This document shows, piece by piece, positions 27,179 through 35,591 of a stretch of 64,000 bases of DNA. The stretch covers positions 1,774,927 to 1,838,926 of the forward strand of contig NZ_LT976854.1 of NCBI RefSeq assembly GCF_900249755.1. The letters are read 5' to 3'. How positions within the stretch are numbered: the first letter of the stretch is position 1; every line of letters starts with the position of its first letter. Both the position numbers and the translations under genes were made by a program. Source of the DNA: Cupriavidus taiwanensis (lineage in GTDB: Bacteria; Pseudomonadota; Gammaproteobacteria; Burkholderiales; Burkholderiaceae). Below the pieces are notes generated by a model. It had not been told where the DNA came from, ran no database searches, and saw nothing but the letters and a program-made list of their open reading frames with translations.

Positions 27179-30050
27179 GATTGGGGTCGGTCACGGGTGC
27201 GGTATCCACGCGCAGCGTATTGCGCTCGCGCACGGCCGGCATGGCCTTGCCATCGACGCTGACGCGGCAGTGGCCGGCGTTGGCCAGACGGAAGAACGGC
27301 TTGTAGTAGCCACTGAAGGCAAAGCGGGTGACGCCGTCGCGCTGCGACCAGTCGCGCACGATGCCGCTGGCCTCGGCCAGTTGCGGCATGGCCGGCGCCG
27401 CCGGTGCCGCGGCGTCGCGCATGGCGAAGCGCGCGGCGCCGCCGTCCAGGTGCAGGTAGACACCGCCGCCGGGCGCGGGCGAGGTCCCGGTCACGCCCTG
27501 CGCGGCGGCAACGTCTGGAACGCCCGCGCCGCTCCAGCGCAGGTTGCGCAGGTTGCCGTCGCCGCGCACGATCCATTGCGTGCCGCCGCTGTCGGCGCTG
27601 CCATCGCCCACTTCGCGCGCCACCGCCATCTCCTGCCAGTCGAGCACCTTGCGCACGTAGTCGGTCGCATGCAGCGGCAGCAGCGGCTGCGCCAGCACGT
27701 AGTCATAGACCTTGCGCAGCGCCTTCAGCGACGCGGCCTTGGTGCCCGAGTAGCTGTGGTAGTAGATGTTCACGGGCTTGAAGCGATACGGCCGGTCGGT
27801 CAGCTCGAAGGTCTCGATCACGCGCTCGAAGCCGTAGAACGGCCCGTGCCACAGGTTGGTGTAGACGTTCTCGTTCTGGTTGGGCGCGAACACCTGGAAG
27901 GTGCCGCCCGGCTTGTTGATGCCCAGCGGCGCGATCGCGGTCCAGCTGGGGTTGCTGCGCGTGATCAGCGTGTCGCCGCCGTTCATGTTGAGCACGCGCG
28001 CCTTGTCGGTCAGGCGCAGCGCCTCGGCCGGCGGCTGGCAGTCGCCCGACCACAGCAGCAGGCCGACGGGCTTGCCGGCGGGCGCCAGGGTGCGGTTGAT
28101 GTAGTCGATGGAGCCGCCGATCTCGCGGTTCAGGTCCATCTTGTAGCCGGGGATATCGAGGTGGAAGGCCTCGTCGCCCTCGGTCACCGCGGCGTTGCCG
28201 CCCTGCCCCTGTTTCCCCTGCTGCGCCGGCACCGTGCGCGCCCATTCGAACGGGTGCGAGAACGTATGGCTGGCCACCTCGACATAGGGCTGGGCAAAGA
28301 TCTTGCGCGCGATCGGCTCCAGTTCGGCGCTCAGCTTCGGGTACATGCCGTCGCGGCTGACCTCGCCCTGGATCACGGACATGGTCATCGGCAGCCGGTA
28401 GCGGTCGAAGATCTCGCGCAGCAGCACTTCGCCGGAGAAGCCGCCGCCGGGAATCTCGGCGCGCGAGGCAAAGCCGTCGCCGTCGATATGGATGGTCAGC
28501 AGGCGCCGGCCGTTCTCGGTGGTGACATCGGGCACCGGCATCGCGGGCAGGCGCAGCGCCTCGCGCAGGAAGTCCAGCGGCTGCACCACCCAGCGGCTCT
28601 GGGTGTTGCCGATGCCGCTCTGGCGCACCGCATACGGCCCCAGCACATAGCCGCCCCATGGCGTGATCGCGGCGGCATCATAGGTCAGCGTGCCGGAGCG
28701 CAGGCGCAGCAGCGAGCGGAACCCGTCGCCGTCAGGCACCTGGACCGCCACGGCCTCGGTGCGGTCGGGCGCCACCGGCATCTCGAACCCCATCATCCGG
28801 TCCCTGGCCACCACTTCGACGGGACCCGACACGCGGCCCTTGACCGCCTTCAGGCCAAAACCGCGCGCCACCGCGCCGCTGACATCGGCGCCGAAGTCGT
28901 TCAGGAACACCACCGGCGTGCCCTGCGCCATGCGCGCCTGCACCCAGGTGTGGAAGCGGCCCGGCTGCGCCGTGACCTTGCCGGACAGGTACACCACCAC
29001 GCCGGCGTAGCGGTCCGGCCCGATCTCCGGCAGTTCCTCGCTGGTCTCGGCAAACTCGACGCGGTAGCCCAGGTAGTTGAGCGGCATCGAGACAAAGCGC
29101 ACGCCCGGGGAATCGTCGATCGACACGCCGGGGCGGCGCTCCTGCACTACCAGCACGCGCCGCGGCAGTACCTCGACCTTGCCGATGCCGACCGTCTGCA
29201 GCCCCGGATCGGCCACGTATGGCGTAATGCCCAGCGCGCGGATGCGCCGCGCAGTCTCGCGCGCGCAGCGGCGGTCCGCCGGCGGGCAATAGTCGATCGA
29301 CACCACCGGCAGGCGGTATTGCTCGCGGATAGTGCGCGCCTGCGCCAGCAGCCAGTCGCGGTCGGCCTGCGGCACCTCGACATAGCGGCCCTGGGCCTGG
29401 TTCCAGCCGCGGAACAGCGACTCGAAGGCGACGGCATACGCCAGCCCATGCACCTGCGGCAGGATCTCGAAGCCGCGGTTGAAGATCAGCCGGGCGTCGG
29501 GGTAGCGCGCCTTGATCGCGCGCACCACGCGCACCAGGCCGGCTTCCTGCCGCGCGCGCTCGGCGTCGGTCCGGACGGCGAGCTGGTACGAGTCCAGCGT
29601 ATCGAGGAAAAAGCCGCGGAAGCCCCGCGCCCACAGCGGCGCGATCACCTTGTCGACATAGAAGGCGGGCCAGCCGTCGGCGGCCTGGTCGATAACCGGC
29701 GCGTTCCAGGCGTCGTTGCGGCCGACGAACCAGTTCTTGGGGATGTCCTTGAAGTACGGGCGGCTGTCCAGCACCTCGCCCACGCTGACGTAGGCGAACC
29801 AGGCGGTTGAGGGGGTGGCGGCCTCGCGCGGATCGAAGCCGCTGTCGGGTTCGACCACGGCGATATCGAAGGCCTGCAGCGCATCGACCGGCGGCCTGGC
29901 GCCATAGTGCAGGGCGATCGAGGGCATGGCCGGGGCCGGGGCCGGCGCCGGCTGTGCCGCGGCGGCTGCCGCCCCGCCGAGGGCGAGCGCCAGCGCTGCA
30001 CGCTGCGCCAGGCGCCCCAGCCACGCGACCCACCCCGGCCGGCACGGCAT
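27141..30050 (-). CDS. pelA: Pel periplasmic hydrolase/deacetylase PelA
   Basis: A 969-aa multidomain enzyme that trims and deacetylates Pel. I use the ATG at 30050, which gives a signal peptide (MPCRPGWVAWLGRLAQ, then an Ala-rich core); the frame is open to an ATG at 30143 and a GTG at 30092. Domain order: endo-glycosidase (residues ~40-290) with acidic residues in FLDTLDSY (~150) and AVAFESLF (~210); a flavodoxin-like middle domain; a CE18-type deacetylase with Asp in IHIDGDGF (~520) and metal-binding His residues in ASHTFSHPFEW (~596-600); and a C-terminal beta domain. First gene of pelABCDEFG. Confidence 0.95.
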   Translation of the reverse strand: MPCRPGWVAWLGRLAQRAALALALGGAAAAAAQPAPAPAPAMPSIALHYGARPPVDALQAFDIAVVEPDSGFDPREAATPSTAWFAYVSVGEVLDSRPYFKDIPKNWFVGRNDAWNAPVIDQAADGWPAFYVDKVIAPLWARGFRGFFLDTLDSYQLAVRTDAERARQEAGLVRVVRAIKARYPDARLIFNRGFEILPQVHGLAYAVAFESLFRGWNQAQGRYVEVPQADRDWLLAQARTIREQYRLPVVSIDYCPPADRRCARETARRIRALGITPYVADPGLQTVGIGKVEVLPRRVLVVQERRPGVSIDDSPGVRFVSMPLNYLGYRVEFAETSEELPEIGPDRYAGVVVYLSGKVTAQPGRFHTWVQARMAQGTPVVFLNDFGADVSGAVARGFGLKAVKGRVSGPVEVVARDRMMGFEMPVAPDRTEAVAVQVPDGDGFRSLLRLRSGTLTYDAAAITPWGGYVLGPYAVRQSGIGNTQSRWVVQPLDFLREALRLPAMPVPDVTTENGRRLLTIHIDGDGFASRAEIPGGGFSGEVLLREIFDRYRLPMTMSVIQGEVSRDGMYPKLSAELEPIARKIFAQPYVEVASHTFSHPFEWARTVPAQQGKQGQGGNAAVTEGDEAFHLDIPGYKMDLNREIGGSIDYINRTLAPAGKPVGLLLWSGDCQPPAEALRLTDKARVLNMNGGDTLITRSNPSWTAIAPLGINKPGGTFQVFAPNQNENVYTNLWHGPFYGFERVIETFELTDRPYRFKPVNIYYHSYSGTKAASLKALRKVYDYVLAQPLLPLHATDYVRKVLDWQEMAVAREVGDGSADSGGTQWIVRGDGNLRNLRWSGAGVPDVAAAQGVTGTSPAPGGGVYLHLDGGAARFAMRDAAAPAAPAMPQLAEASGIVRDWSQRDGVTRFAFSGYYKPFFRLANAGHCRVSVDGKAMPAVRERNTLRVDTAPVTDPNHVRQQVEVRCAG

Positions 30051-30795
30051 ATGGCCGCCCCGGCTTCCCTGCGCTTCCCCCAGTCGATTCACAAGCGTGC
30101 TTCCCTCTTTATTTGCGCGCACAAAATGCACGGCGCCCGACATTTTCGAGGCGGATCGTGACCGCCTGGCGTCTGGTTCTGGCCGTCAATTCGGAAATGT
30201 CCGATGTTATCCGGCAACCGCATGCTAGAGCAGGCACCGGGGCCCCATTGTCAACAATTGTTCCGAAAAGGAGACATTGGGCAGGCTTGTGCGTTAACGG
30301 CTGCCCAGGCGGGTCCGGCGGTTGCGCGCCGCCGGCGGTGGCAACCGGACGGTGGAAGATCCGGATACCCGTACCCCGGCGCGGCACTGTCCGTTACCGG
30401 AATTCGTACAGCATGGTTTGCCGCCGGCCCGCAGCGTTTGCGTTCATTCGGTTATGTATGGACGCGCATGCAGGCGATTGACTCATGTATAGGCGTGCAC
30501 AACCTGACCGCCGTCCTGGGTATTCGGTTTTATTCGCATAATGTTATATCCGCGTCGACTGGCCTCACCCGAACGCGGTAGGAGACGGTGCCGTAAAAAT
30601 TTGTAAAAAAGATGGCACGGCCCTGCACCGGGCGGCAGCCATTATGCACGACAACATGGCGCGATGCCCGGCCGCAGTGCACGCACAGGCAAACGCGACA
30701 ATAAAAAATCAGGGAATTCACTGAACCGGCGCCGAAGTAGAAAACGCTAATATCTCCTGTCGGAACCTCTCATCATGATTAGGCGCTTAGCCTGA
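30051..30795. other. Gene-free region upstream of pelA and the cold-shock gene
   Basis: About 745 bp with no convincing gene: the open frames here lack ribosome sites and recognisable motifs. The stretch from about 30500 to 30780 is clearly more AT-rich than the rest of the window. It must contain the minus-strand pel promoter and may contain regulator sites. Visible elements are a perfect palindrome AACAATTGTT (30253-30262) and an inverted pair CCGCGT/ACGCGG near 30550-30580. I could not identify a confident sigma-70 promoter or FleQ-like box for pelA. Confidence 0.6.
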
Positions 30796-30823
30796 TTGAC
30801 ACACCGGGAAAATTCGGCAGAAT
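30796..30823 (+). promoter_or_regulatory. Promoter of the cold-shock gene
   Basis: A consensus -35 TTGACA (30796-30801) is followed after 16 bp by CAGAAT (30818-30823), a four-of-six match to the -10 element. Transcription would begin near 30830, about 190 nt before the cold-shock start codon. Confidence 0.6.
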
Positions 30824-30829
30824 GATTCC

Positions 30830-31018
30830 CACTTGTGCAGCGTTCATTCGGTGTGTCATTTGGTGTTGTCGTTCCGTGACGGTTTCGGTTGTCACGACAG
30901 CGACATATCGAAGTCATATGGAATGCACCGGCGGGAACATAAAGGGATCCGCGGGTGCGTTGCACACGGTGTATAACGAGCGTTTTCGCTCATTTTGAAA
31001 TTCAAGGTTGAGATAGAT
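30830..31018 (+). promoter_or_regulatory. Long 5' leader of the cold-shock mRNA
   Basis: If the promoter call is right, the cold-shock mRNA has a leader of about 190 nt, similar in length to the thermosensing leader of E. coli cspA. It contains a small hairpin GAGCG-TTTT-CGCTC (30978-30991) shortly before the start codon and only a weak ribosome site (GAG), consistent with structure-dependent translation. No protein in the leader is supported. Confidence 0.5.
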
Positions 31019-31222
31019 ATGGAAACCGGTACCGTTAAGTGGTTCAACGACGCCAAGGGCTTCGGCTTCATCACGCCGGACGAAGGCGGCAATGACCTGT
31101 TCGCACACTTCTCCGCCATCGAAGGCTCGGGCTTCAAGTCGTTGAAGGAAGGCCAGAAGGTGCGCTACGTCAAGGCCATGGGCCAGAAGGGCGAGCAAGC
31201 CACCAAGATCCAGGCCCTCTGA
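31019..31222 (+). CDS. CspA-family cold-shock protein
   Basis: A 67-aa single cold-shock domain protein that binds single-stranded RNA/DNA and melts RNA structure. [20 protein letters not shown] contains RNP1 (KGFGFI), and DLFAHFSAI contains RNP2-like residues. The ATG at 31019 is the family start; the in-frame ATG 24 nt upstream adds residues not found in this family. Monocistronic, between a long leader and a strong terminator. Confidence 0.96.
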   Translation: METGTVKWFNDAKGFGFITPDEGGNDLFAHFSAIEGSGFKSLKEGQKVRYVKAMGQKGEQATKIQAL

Positions 31223-31265
31223 TACCGGTGTGGTCCCGGGCCGGTCCGACGGACCGGCCGGCACG

Positions 31266-31296
31266 AAAGCCCCGCAGCGTCGTTGCGGGGCTTTTT
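31266..31296 (+). terminator. Rho-independent terminator of the cold-shock gene
   Basis: An 11-bp perfect stem (AAAGCCCCGCA at 31266-31276, complement at 31284-31294) with a 7-nt loop ends in TTTTT, then G and five more T residues. It is a textbook intrinsic terminator 44 bp after the stop codon. Confidence 0.95.
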
Positions 31297-31331
31297 GTTT
31301 TTGGCGAGCCGTGCTGGAGCACGGCTGCGCC

Positions 31332-31360
31332 CCTGTCGTTGCGGGGGAAATTGCTATAAT
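31332..31360 (+). promoter_or_regulatory. Extended -10 promoter of the hopanoid operon
   Basis: A perfect TATAAT (31355-31360) is preceded by TGC, giving the extended -10 form TGnTATAAT. The position expected for -35 (31332-31337, CCTGTC) is poor, as is usual for extended -10 promoters. Transcription would start near 31367, about 80 nt before hpnD. Confidence 0.7.
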
Positions 31361-31447
31361 CGCCCGACCCACAACCACCTCCCGCTCGGGTGCGCGCCGA
31401 CGCCGCGCGGCCGGCGCGGGACGGTAAGCAGCGTGTCGAGGAGTTAC

Positions 31448-32317
31448 GTGGCTGGTACTCAGATCGCAGCTTCAGACAGCCCTGCCGCCACTGCCGCCGG
31501 CAGCCGGGCGGGGCCCGCCGCTTCGGCCGGCAGCTCCTTCCATGCCGCCCTGCGCATCCTGCCCGCGGCACAGCGCCAGGCCATGTTCGAGATCTACGCG
31601 TTCTGCCGCGCCGTCGACGATATCGCCGATGGCAGCGCGCCGCACGCCGAGCGCCTGGCCGCGCTCGATGCCTGGCGCCGCGATATCGGCGCCTGCTACG
31701 CCGGCAACCCGCCCGCGCCGCTGCAGCCGCTGTGCGCCCAGATCCGCGCCTTCGACCTGCAGCAGGCTGACTTCCTTGCCGTGATCGACGGCATGACCAT
31801 GGACGTGGTGCAGGATATCCGCGCGCCCGACGCCGCCACCCTCGACCTGTACTGCGACCGCGTTGCCAGCGCGGTCGGCCGCCTGGCGGTGCGGGTGTTC
31901 GGGCTGGAGGCGGATTGCGGCGTCGCACTGGCGCACCACCTGGGCCGCGCGCTGCAACTGACCAATATCCTGCGCGATATCGACGAGGACGCCTCCATCG
32001 GCCGGCTCTACCTGCCGGCCGAGGCGCTCGCCGCGGCCGGCATTGCCATCGCCACGCCCGCGGCCGTGGCCGCGCACCCCGCGCTGGGACAGGCGTGCGC
32101 GGCGGTGGCGCGCGAGGCCCAGGCGCACTACGAGCAGGCCTGGGCCGTCATGGCGCGCTGCCCGGCACGCCAGGTGCGTTCGCCGCGCATCATGGCCGAG
32201 GTCTACCACCGCATCCTGGCGCGGCTGTGCGCGCAGGGATGGCGCGCGCCGCGCCGCCGCGTGCGCCTGCCGCGCGCGCAATTGCTCTGGATCGTGCTGC
32301 GCCACGCCATTGGCTGA
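31448..32317 (+). CDS. hpnD: Presqualene diphosphate synthase HpnD
   Basis: A 289-aa trans-isoprenyl diphosphate synthase that joins two farnesyl diphosphates into presqualene diphosphate for hopanoid synthesis. The GTG at 31448 is chosen because GAGGAG lies 6 nt upstream; the open frame extends further back but across the promoter. The two aspartate-rich motifs are visible as FCRAVDDIAD and NILRDIDEDA. The SSFHAALRILPAAQRQAM start is closer to HpnD than HpnC. HpnC and HpnE, needed to finish squalene, are not in this window. Confidence 0.88.
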   Translation: MAGTQIAASDSPAATAAGSRAGPAASAGSSFHAALRILPAAQRQAMFEIYAFCRAVDDIADGSAPHAERLAALDAWRRDIGACYAGNPPAPLQPLCAQIRAFDLQQADFLAVIDGMTMDVVQDIRAPDAATLDLYCDRVASAVGRLAVRVFGLEADCGVALAHHLGRALQLTNILRDIDEDASIGRLYLPAEALAAAGIAIATPAAVAAHPALGQACAAVAREAQAHYEQAWAVMARCPARQVRSPRIMAEVYHRILARLCAQGWRAPRRRVRLPRAQLLWIVLRHAIG

Positions 32318-32377
32318 GCGCGGCAAGCCGATGCACGCCGGGCCCGGCCACGCCGTGGACCGGCACAAGGAGGCTGC

Positions 32378-34411
32378 ATGTCGATGAACGAGACCGCCTT
32401 TGCCAACGCCGCGCCGCAGCTGGATCCGGCGCCGCGGCAGCCGGCCGCCGCGCACGAGCCGCCGGCAGCGCGCGCGCCGGCGCACGCGCTGGACCACGGC
32501 ATCGGCCGCGCGCTCGACGCGCTGCTGCACCAGCAGCGCTCCGACGGGCACTGGGTCTACGAACTCGAAGCCGACGCCACCATCCCCGCCGAATACGTGC
32601 TGATGGTGCACTACCTGGGCGAGCAGCCCGACCTGGACCTGGAAGCGCGCATTGCCCGCTACCTGCGCCGCATCCAGAACCCGGACGGCGGCTGGCCGCT
32701 GTTCCATGAGGGCCGCTCCGACATCAGCGCCAGCGTGAAGGCGTATTTCGCGCTGAAGATGGCGGGCGACGATCCGCAGTCCGCGCCGATGCAGCGCGCG
32801 CGCCAGGCCATCCACGCCCTGGGCGGCGCCGAGGCCAGCAATGTGTTCACACGCACGCTGCTGGCGCTGTACGGCGCGCTGCCGTGGACGGCGGTGCCGA
32901 TGATGCCGGTCGAGATCATGCTGCTGCCGCGCTGGTTCCCGTTCCACCTGTCCAAGGTCTCGTACTGGGCGCGCACGGTGATCGTGCCGCTGCTGGTGCT
33001 CAACAGCCTGCGGCCGCAGGCGCGCAACCCGCGCGGCGTCGGCATCCAGGAACTGTTCGTCGGCAACTGCCACACGGTGCGGCTGCCGCCGCGCGCGCCC
33101 CACCAGCACGCCGGCTGGTACACGGTGTTCCGCGGCCTGGACGCGCTGCTGCGCGTGGCCGAGCCGCTGTTCCCGCGCGCGCTGCGCCGGCGCGCGATTG
33201 CCGCGGCGCAGGACTTCGTGCGCGAACGCCTCAACGGCGAGGACGGCCTGGGCGCGATCTTCCCCGCCATGGCCAACAGCGTGATGATGTTCGACGTGCT
33301 GGGCGTGCTGCCCGACGATCCGGCGCGCGCGGTGGCGCGGCGTTCGGTCGAGCGCCTGCTGGTCGAGCACGGCGACGAGGCCTATTGCCAGCCCTGCCTG
33401 TCGCCGGTATGGGATACCGCGCTGGCCGCGCACGCCCTGCTGGAAACCGGCGAAGCGCGCGCGGTGCAGGCTGCCGGGCGCGCGCTGGACTGGCTGAAAC
33501 CGCTGCAGGTGCTCGACCTGCGCGGCGACTGGGCGGTGCGCCGCCCGCTGGTGCGCCCCGGCGGCTGGGCCTTCCAGTACGCCAACGCCTATTATCCCGA
33601 CGTCGACGACACCGCGGTGGTGGCCGCCGCGATGGACCGCTTCATGCGCGCGCACGATGCGCCGGGGCGCTACGGCGAAGCGGTGGCGCGCGCCACCGAG
33701 TGGATCGTCGGCATGCAGAGCGGCAACGGCGGCTGGGGCGCATTCGAGCCCGAGAACACGCACCTGTACCTGAACAACATCCCCTTCGCCGACCACGGCG
33801 CGCTGCTGGACCCGCCCACCGCGGATGTGTCGGCGCGCTGCCTGTCGATGCTGTGCCAGACCGGCGCCCCGCCCGGCAAAAGCGAACCCGCCGCGCGCGC
33901 GCTGCGCTACCTGCTGGCCGAGCAGATGCCCGACGGCAGCTGGTTCGGCCGCTGGGGCACCAACTATATCTATGGCACCTGGAGCGCGCTGTGCGCGCTG
34001 AACGCCGCCGGCCTGCCGCCCGAAGCGCCCGAGCTGCGGCGCGCGGTGGCGTGGCTGGCGCGGATCCAGAACGCCGACGGCGGCTGGGGCGAGGACGGCA
34101 GCAGCTACCGGCTCGACTACCGCGGCTACGAGCCGGCGCCGAGCGTGGCCTCGCAGACCGCGTGGGCGCTGCTGGCGCTGATGGCGGCAGGCGCCGCGCA
34201 GCATCCGGCGGTGGCGCGCGGCATCGACTACCTGCTGCGCACGCAGCAGCCCGGCGGCCTGTGGCACGAGCCGCGCTTTACCGCGGTGGGCTTCCCGCGC
34301 GTGTTCTACCTGCGCTATCACGGCTACGCACGCTACTTCCCGTTGTGGGCGCTGGCGCGCTACCGCAACCTGCAGCGCGGCCAGGGCGGCCAGGTGTCGT
34401 GGGGACTGTGA
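32378..34411 (+). CDS. shc: Squalene-hopene cyclase
   Basis: A 677-aa monotopic membrane enzyme that cyclises squalene to hopene and hopanol. Catalytic DXDD appears as DVDDTAV in the middle of the protein (~409). Several QW-type repeats are visible (QNPDGGWPLF, QSGNGGWGAFE, QMPDGSWFGRWG, QNADGGWGEDGSSY). The C terminus FYLRYHGYARYFPLWAL is typical. A Pro/Ala-rich extension of about 35 residues precedes the first helix. It follows hpnD by 60 bp and overlaps hpnG by 4 nt. Confidence 0.97.
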   Translation: MSMNETAFANAAPQLDPAPRQPAAAHEPPAARAPAHALDHGIGRALDALLHQQRSDGHWVYELEADATIPAEYVLMVHYLGEQPDLDLEARIARYLRRIQNPDGGWPLFHEGRSDISASVKAYFALKMAGDDPQSAPMQRARQAIHALGGAEASNVFTRTLLALYGALPWTAVPMMPVEIMLLPRWFPFHLSKVSYWARTVIVPLLVLNSLRPQARNPRGVGIQELFVGNCHTVRLPPRAPHQHAGWYTVFRGLDALLRVAEPLFPRALRRRAIAAAQDFVRERLNGEDGLGAIFPAMANSVMMFDVLGVLPDDPARAVARRSVERLLVEHGDEAYCQPCLSPVWDTALAAHALLETGEARAVQAAGRALDWLKPLQVLDLRGDWAVRRPLVRPGGWAFQYANAYYPDVDDTAVVAAAMDRFMRAHDAPGRYGEAVARATEWIVGMQSGNGGWGAFEPENTHLYLNNIPFADHGALLDPPTADVSARCLSMLCQTGAPPGKSEPAARALRYLLAEQMPDGSWFGRWGTNYIYGTWSALCALNAAGLPPEAPELRRAVAWLARIQNADGGWGEDGSSYRLDYRGYEPAPSVASQTAWALLALMAAGAAQHPAVARGIDYLLRTQQPGGLWHEPRFTAVGFPRVFYLRYHGYARYFPLWALARYRNLQRGQGGQVSWGL

Positions 34412-35091
34412 CGGCACCGTTCGTGCTGGTCGTTACCGGCATGGCATTCGAGGCACGCATCGCCGCCGGGCCGCATTGCCGCGTGGTGCACGGCTTGCGC
34501 GGCGTGGCGCTGGAGCAGGAGGTCTCCGCGATGGCCAGCCGGCAGTGCATGGGCATACTCAGCTTCGGCGTGGCGGGCGGGCTGGACCCGACGCTGGCGC
34601 CGGGCGATGTGGTGCTGGCGGATGCGGTCGGCGCGCCTGGCGAGCACTACGACACCGACATGACCTGGACCCGCGCCATGCACGCGGCGCTGCCGCACGC
34701 GCGCATCGGCACCGCGGCCGGCGCGGACCAGCCGGTTCTCTCGGTGGCTGCCAAGGCAGCGCTGCACCGGGGCACGGGGGCGCTGTGCGTCGATATGGAA
34801 TCGCATCTGGCCGCGCGCATGGCAGCGGCCTGCCGGCTGCCGTTCGCGGCTTGCCGCGTGGTCATCGATCCCGCCGCGCGAGCGGTGCCGGCCGCCGCGG
34901 CGGCGGGCATGGGCGAACAGGGCAAGACCGATGTGGGCGCGGTGTTGCTCGGGCTGCTGCGCGCGCCGGGGGACTTGCCGGCGCTGCTGCGCGTGGCCAG
35001 CGATGCCGCGGCCGCGCGCGGGGCGCTGCGGGCGGCAAGGCTGGCGCTGGGCGATGTGTTTGGGTTGCGAGATGCGCTCGAAGCAAGCTGA
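34408..35091 (+). CDS. hpnG: Hopanoid-associated nucleoside phosphorylase HpnG
   Basis: A 227-aa member of the MTA/SAH nucleosidase and purine phosphorylase superfamily. In hopanoid synthesis HpnG removes adenine from adenosylhopane. The GTG start overlaps the shc stop (GTGA). Visible signature parts are LSFGVAGGLDPTLAPGDVVLA near residue 40-65 and CVDMESHLAA (~130), the nucleoside-binding Met-Glu motif. Together with hpnD and shc this implies extended (C35) hopanoids, although hpnH is not in this window. Confidence 0.88.
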   Translation: MTAPFVLVVTGMAFEARIAAGPHCRVVHGLRGVALEQEVSAMASRQCMGILSFGVAGGLDPTLAPGDVVLADAVGAPGEHYDTDMTWTRAMHAALPHARIGTAAGADQPVLSVAAKAALHRGTGALCVDMESHLAARMAAACRLPFAACRVVIDPAARAVPAAAAAGMGEQGKTDVGAVLLGLLRAPGDLPALLRVASDAAAARGALRAARLALGDVFGLRDALEAS

Positions 35092-35112
35092 CGTTGGAAC
35101 CGACTGATGCGG

Positions 35113-35550
35113 GCAAACCAGCAGCATGGCGAAGCGCCACAGGCTGTTCAAATTCCGCCTGGGTACTCCCTCTCCCGCTTGCGGGAGAGGGCTGGGGTGA
35201 GGGCCAGAGCTGCCACGCAGTGCAGGCGCCTCGTGCTTGCCGAACGCCGGGCCCTCACCCCCGGGCCCCTCTCCCGCAAGCGGGAGAGGGGAGCAAACCA
35301 GCGGCATGGCGAAGCGCCACAGGCTTTGCAAATTCCGCTTGGGTACTCCCTCTCCCGCTTGCGGGAGAGGGCTGGGGTGAGGGCCAGAGCTGCCACGCAG
35401 TGCGGGCGCCTCGTGCTTGCCGAACGCCGGGCCCTCACCCCCGGCCCCTCTCCCGCAAGCGGGAGAGGGGAGCAAACCAGCGGCATGGGTAAGCGCCACA
35501 GGCTGTTCAAATCCCGCTTGGGTACTCCCTCTCCCGCTTGCGGGAGAGGG
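35113..35550. repeat. Tandem array of ~180-bp units carrying REP-like palindromes
   Basis: Two full units and a partial third, each beginning GCAAACCAGC, start at 35113, 35293 and 35472 (spacing 180 and 179 bp). Each unit has a palindrome of the form CCCTCTCCCGC-TT-GCGGGAGAGGG (first at 35168-35191) and, in the two full units, a second inverted pair: GGGTGAGGGCC is answered by GGGCCCTCACCC about 70 bp later, followed by CTCTCCCGC-AA-GCGGGAGAG. The units are nearly identical, implying recent duplication. The 500-bp gap between hpnG and the Hsp70-like gene holds nothing else. Confidence 0.93.
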
Positions 35551-35591
35551 CAGCAAACCCGCTGCGGCCTACACGTCCGCGCGCACGCCCC

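Noticed and set aside
30253-30262. AACAATTGTT palindrome upstream of pelA, considered as a shared operator because CAACAATTGTG also occurs near 11870.
   Set aside because: The second site is at the 3' end of an unrelated gene, and a short AT palindrome can recur by chance.
30204-30581. Small ORFs in the pelA/csp intergenic region.
   Set aside because: No ribosome sites, composition unlike neighbouring coding DNA, and several frames compete over the same bases.
35113-35550. Possible CRISPR array.
   Set aside because: Units of ~180 bp are near-identical along their whole length with no unique spacers and no cas genes.
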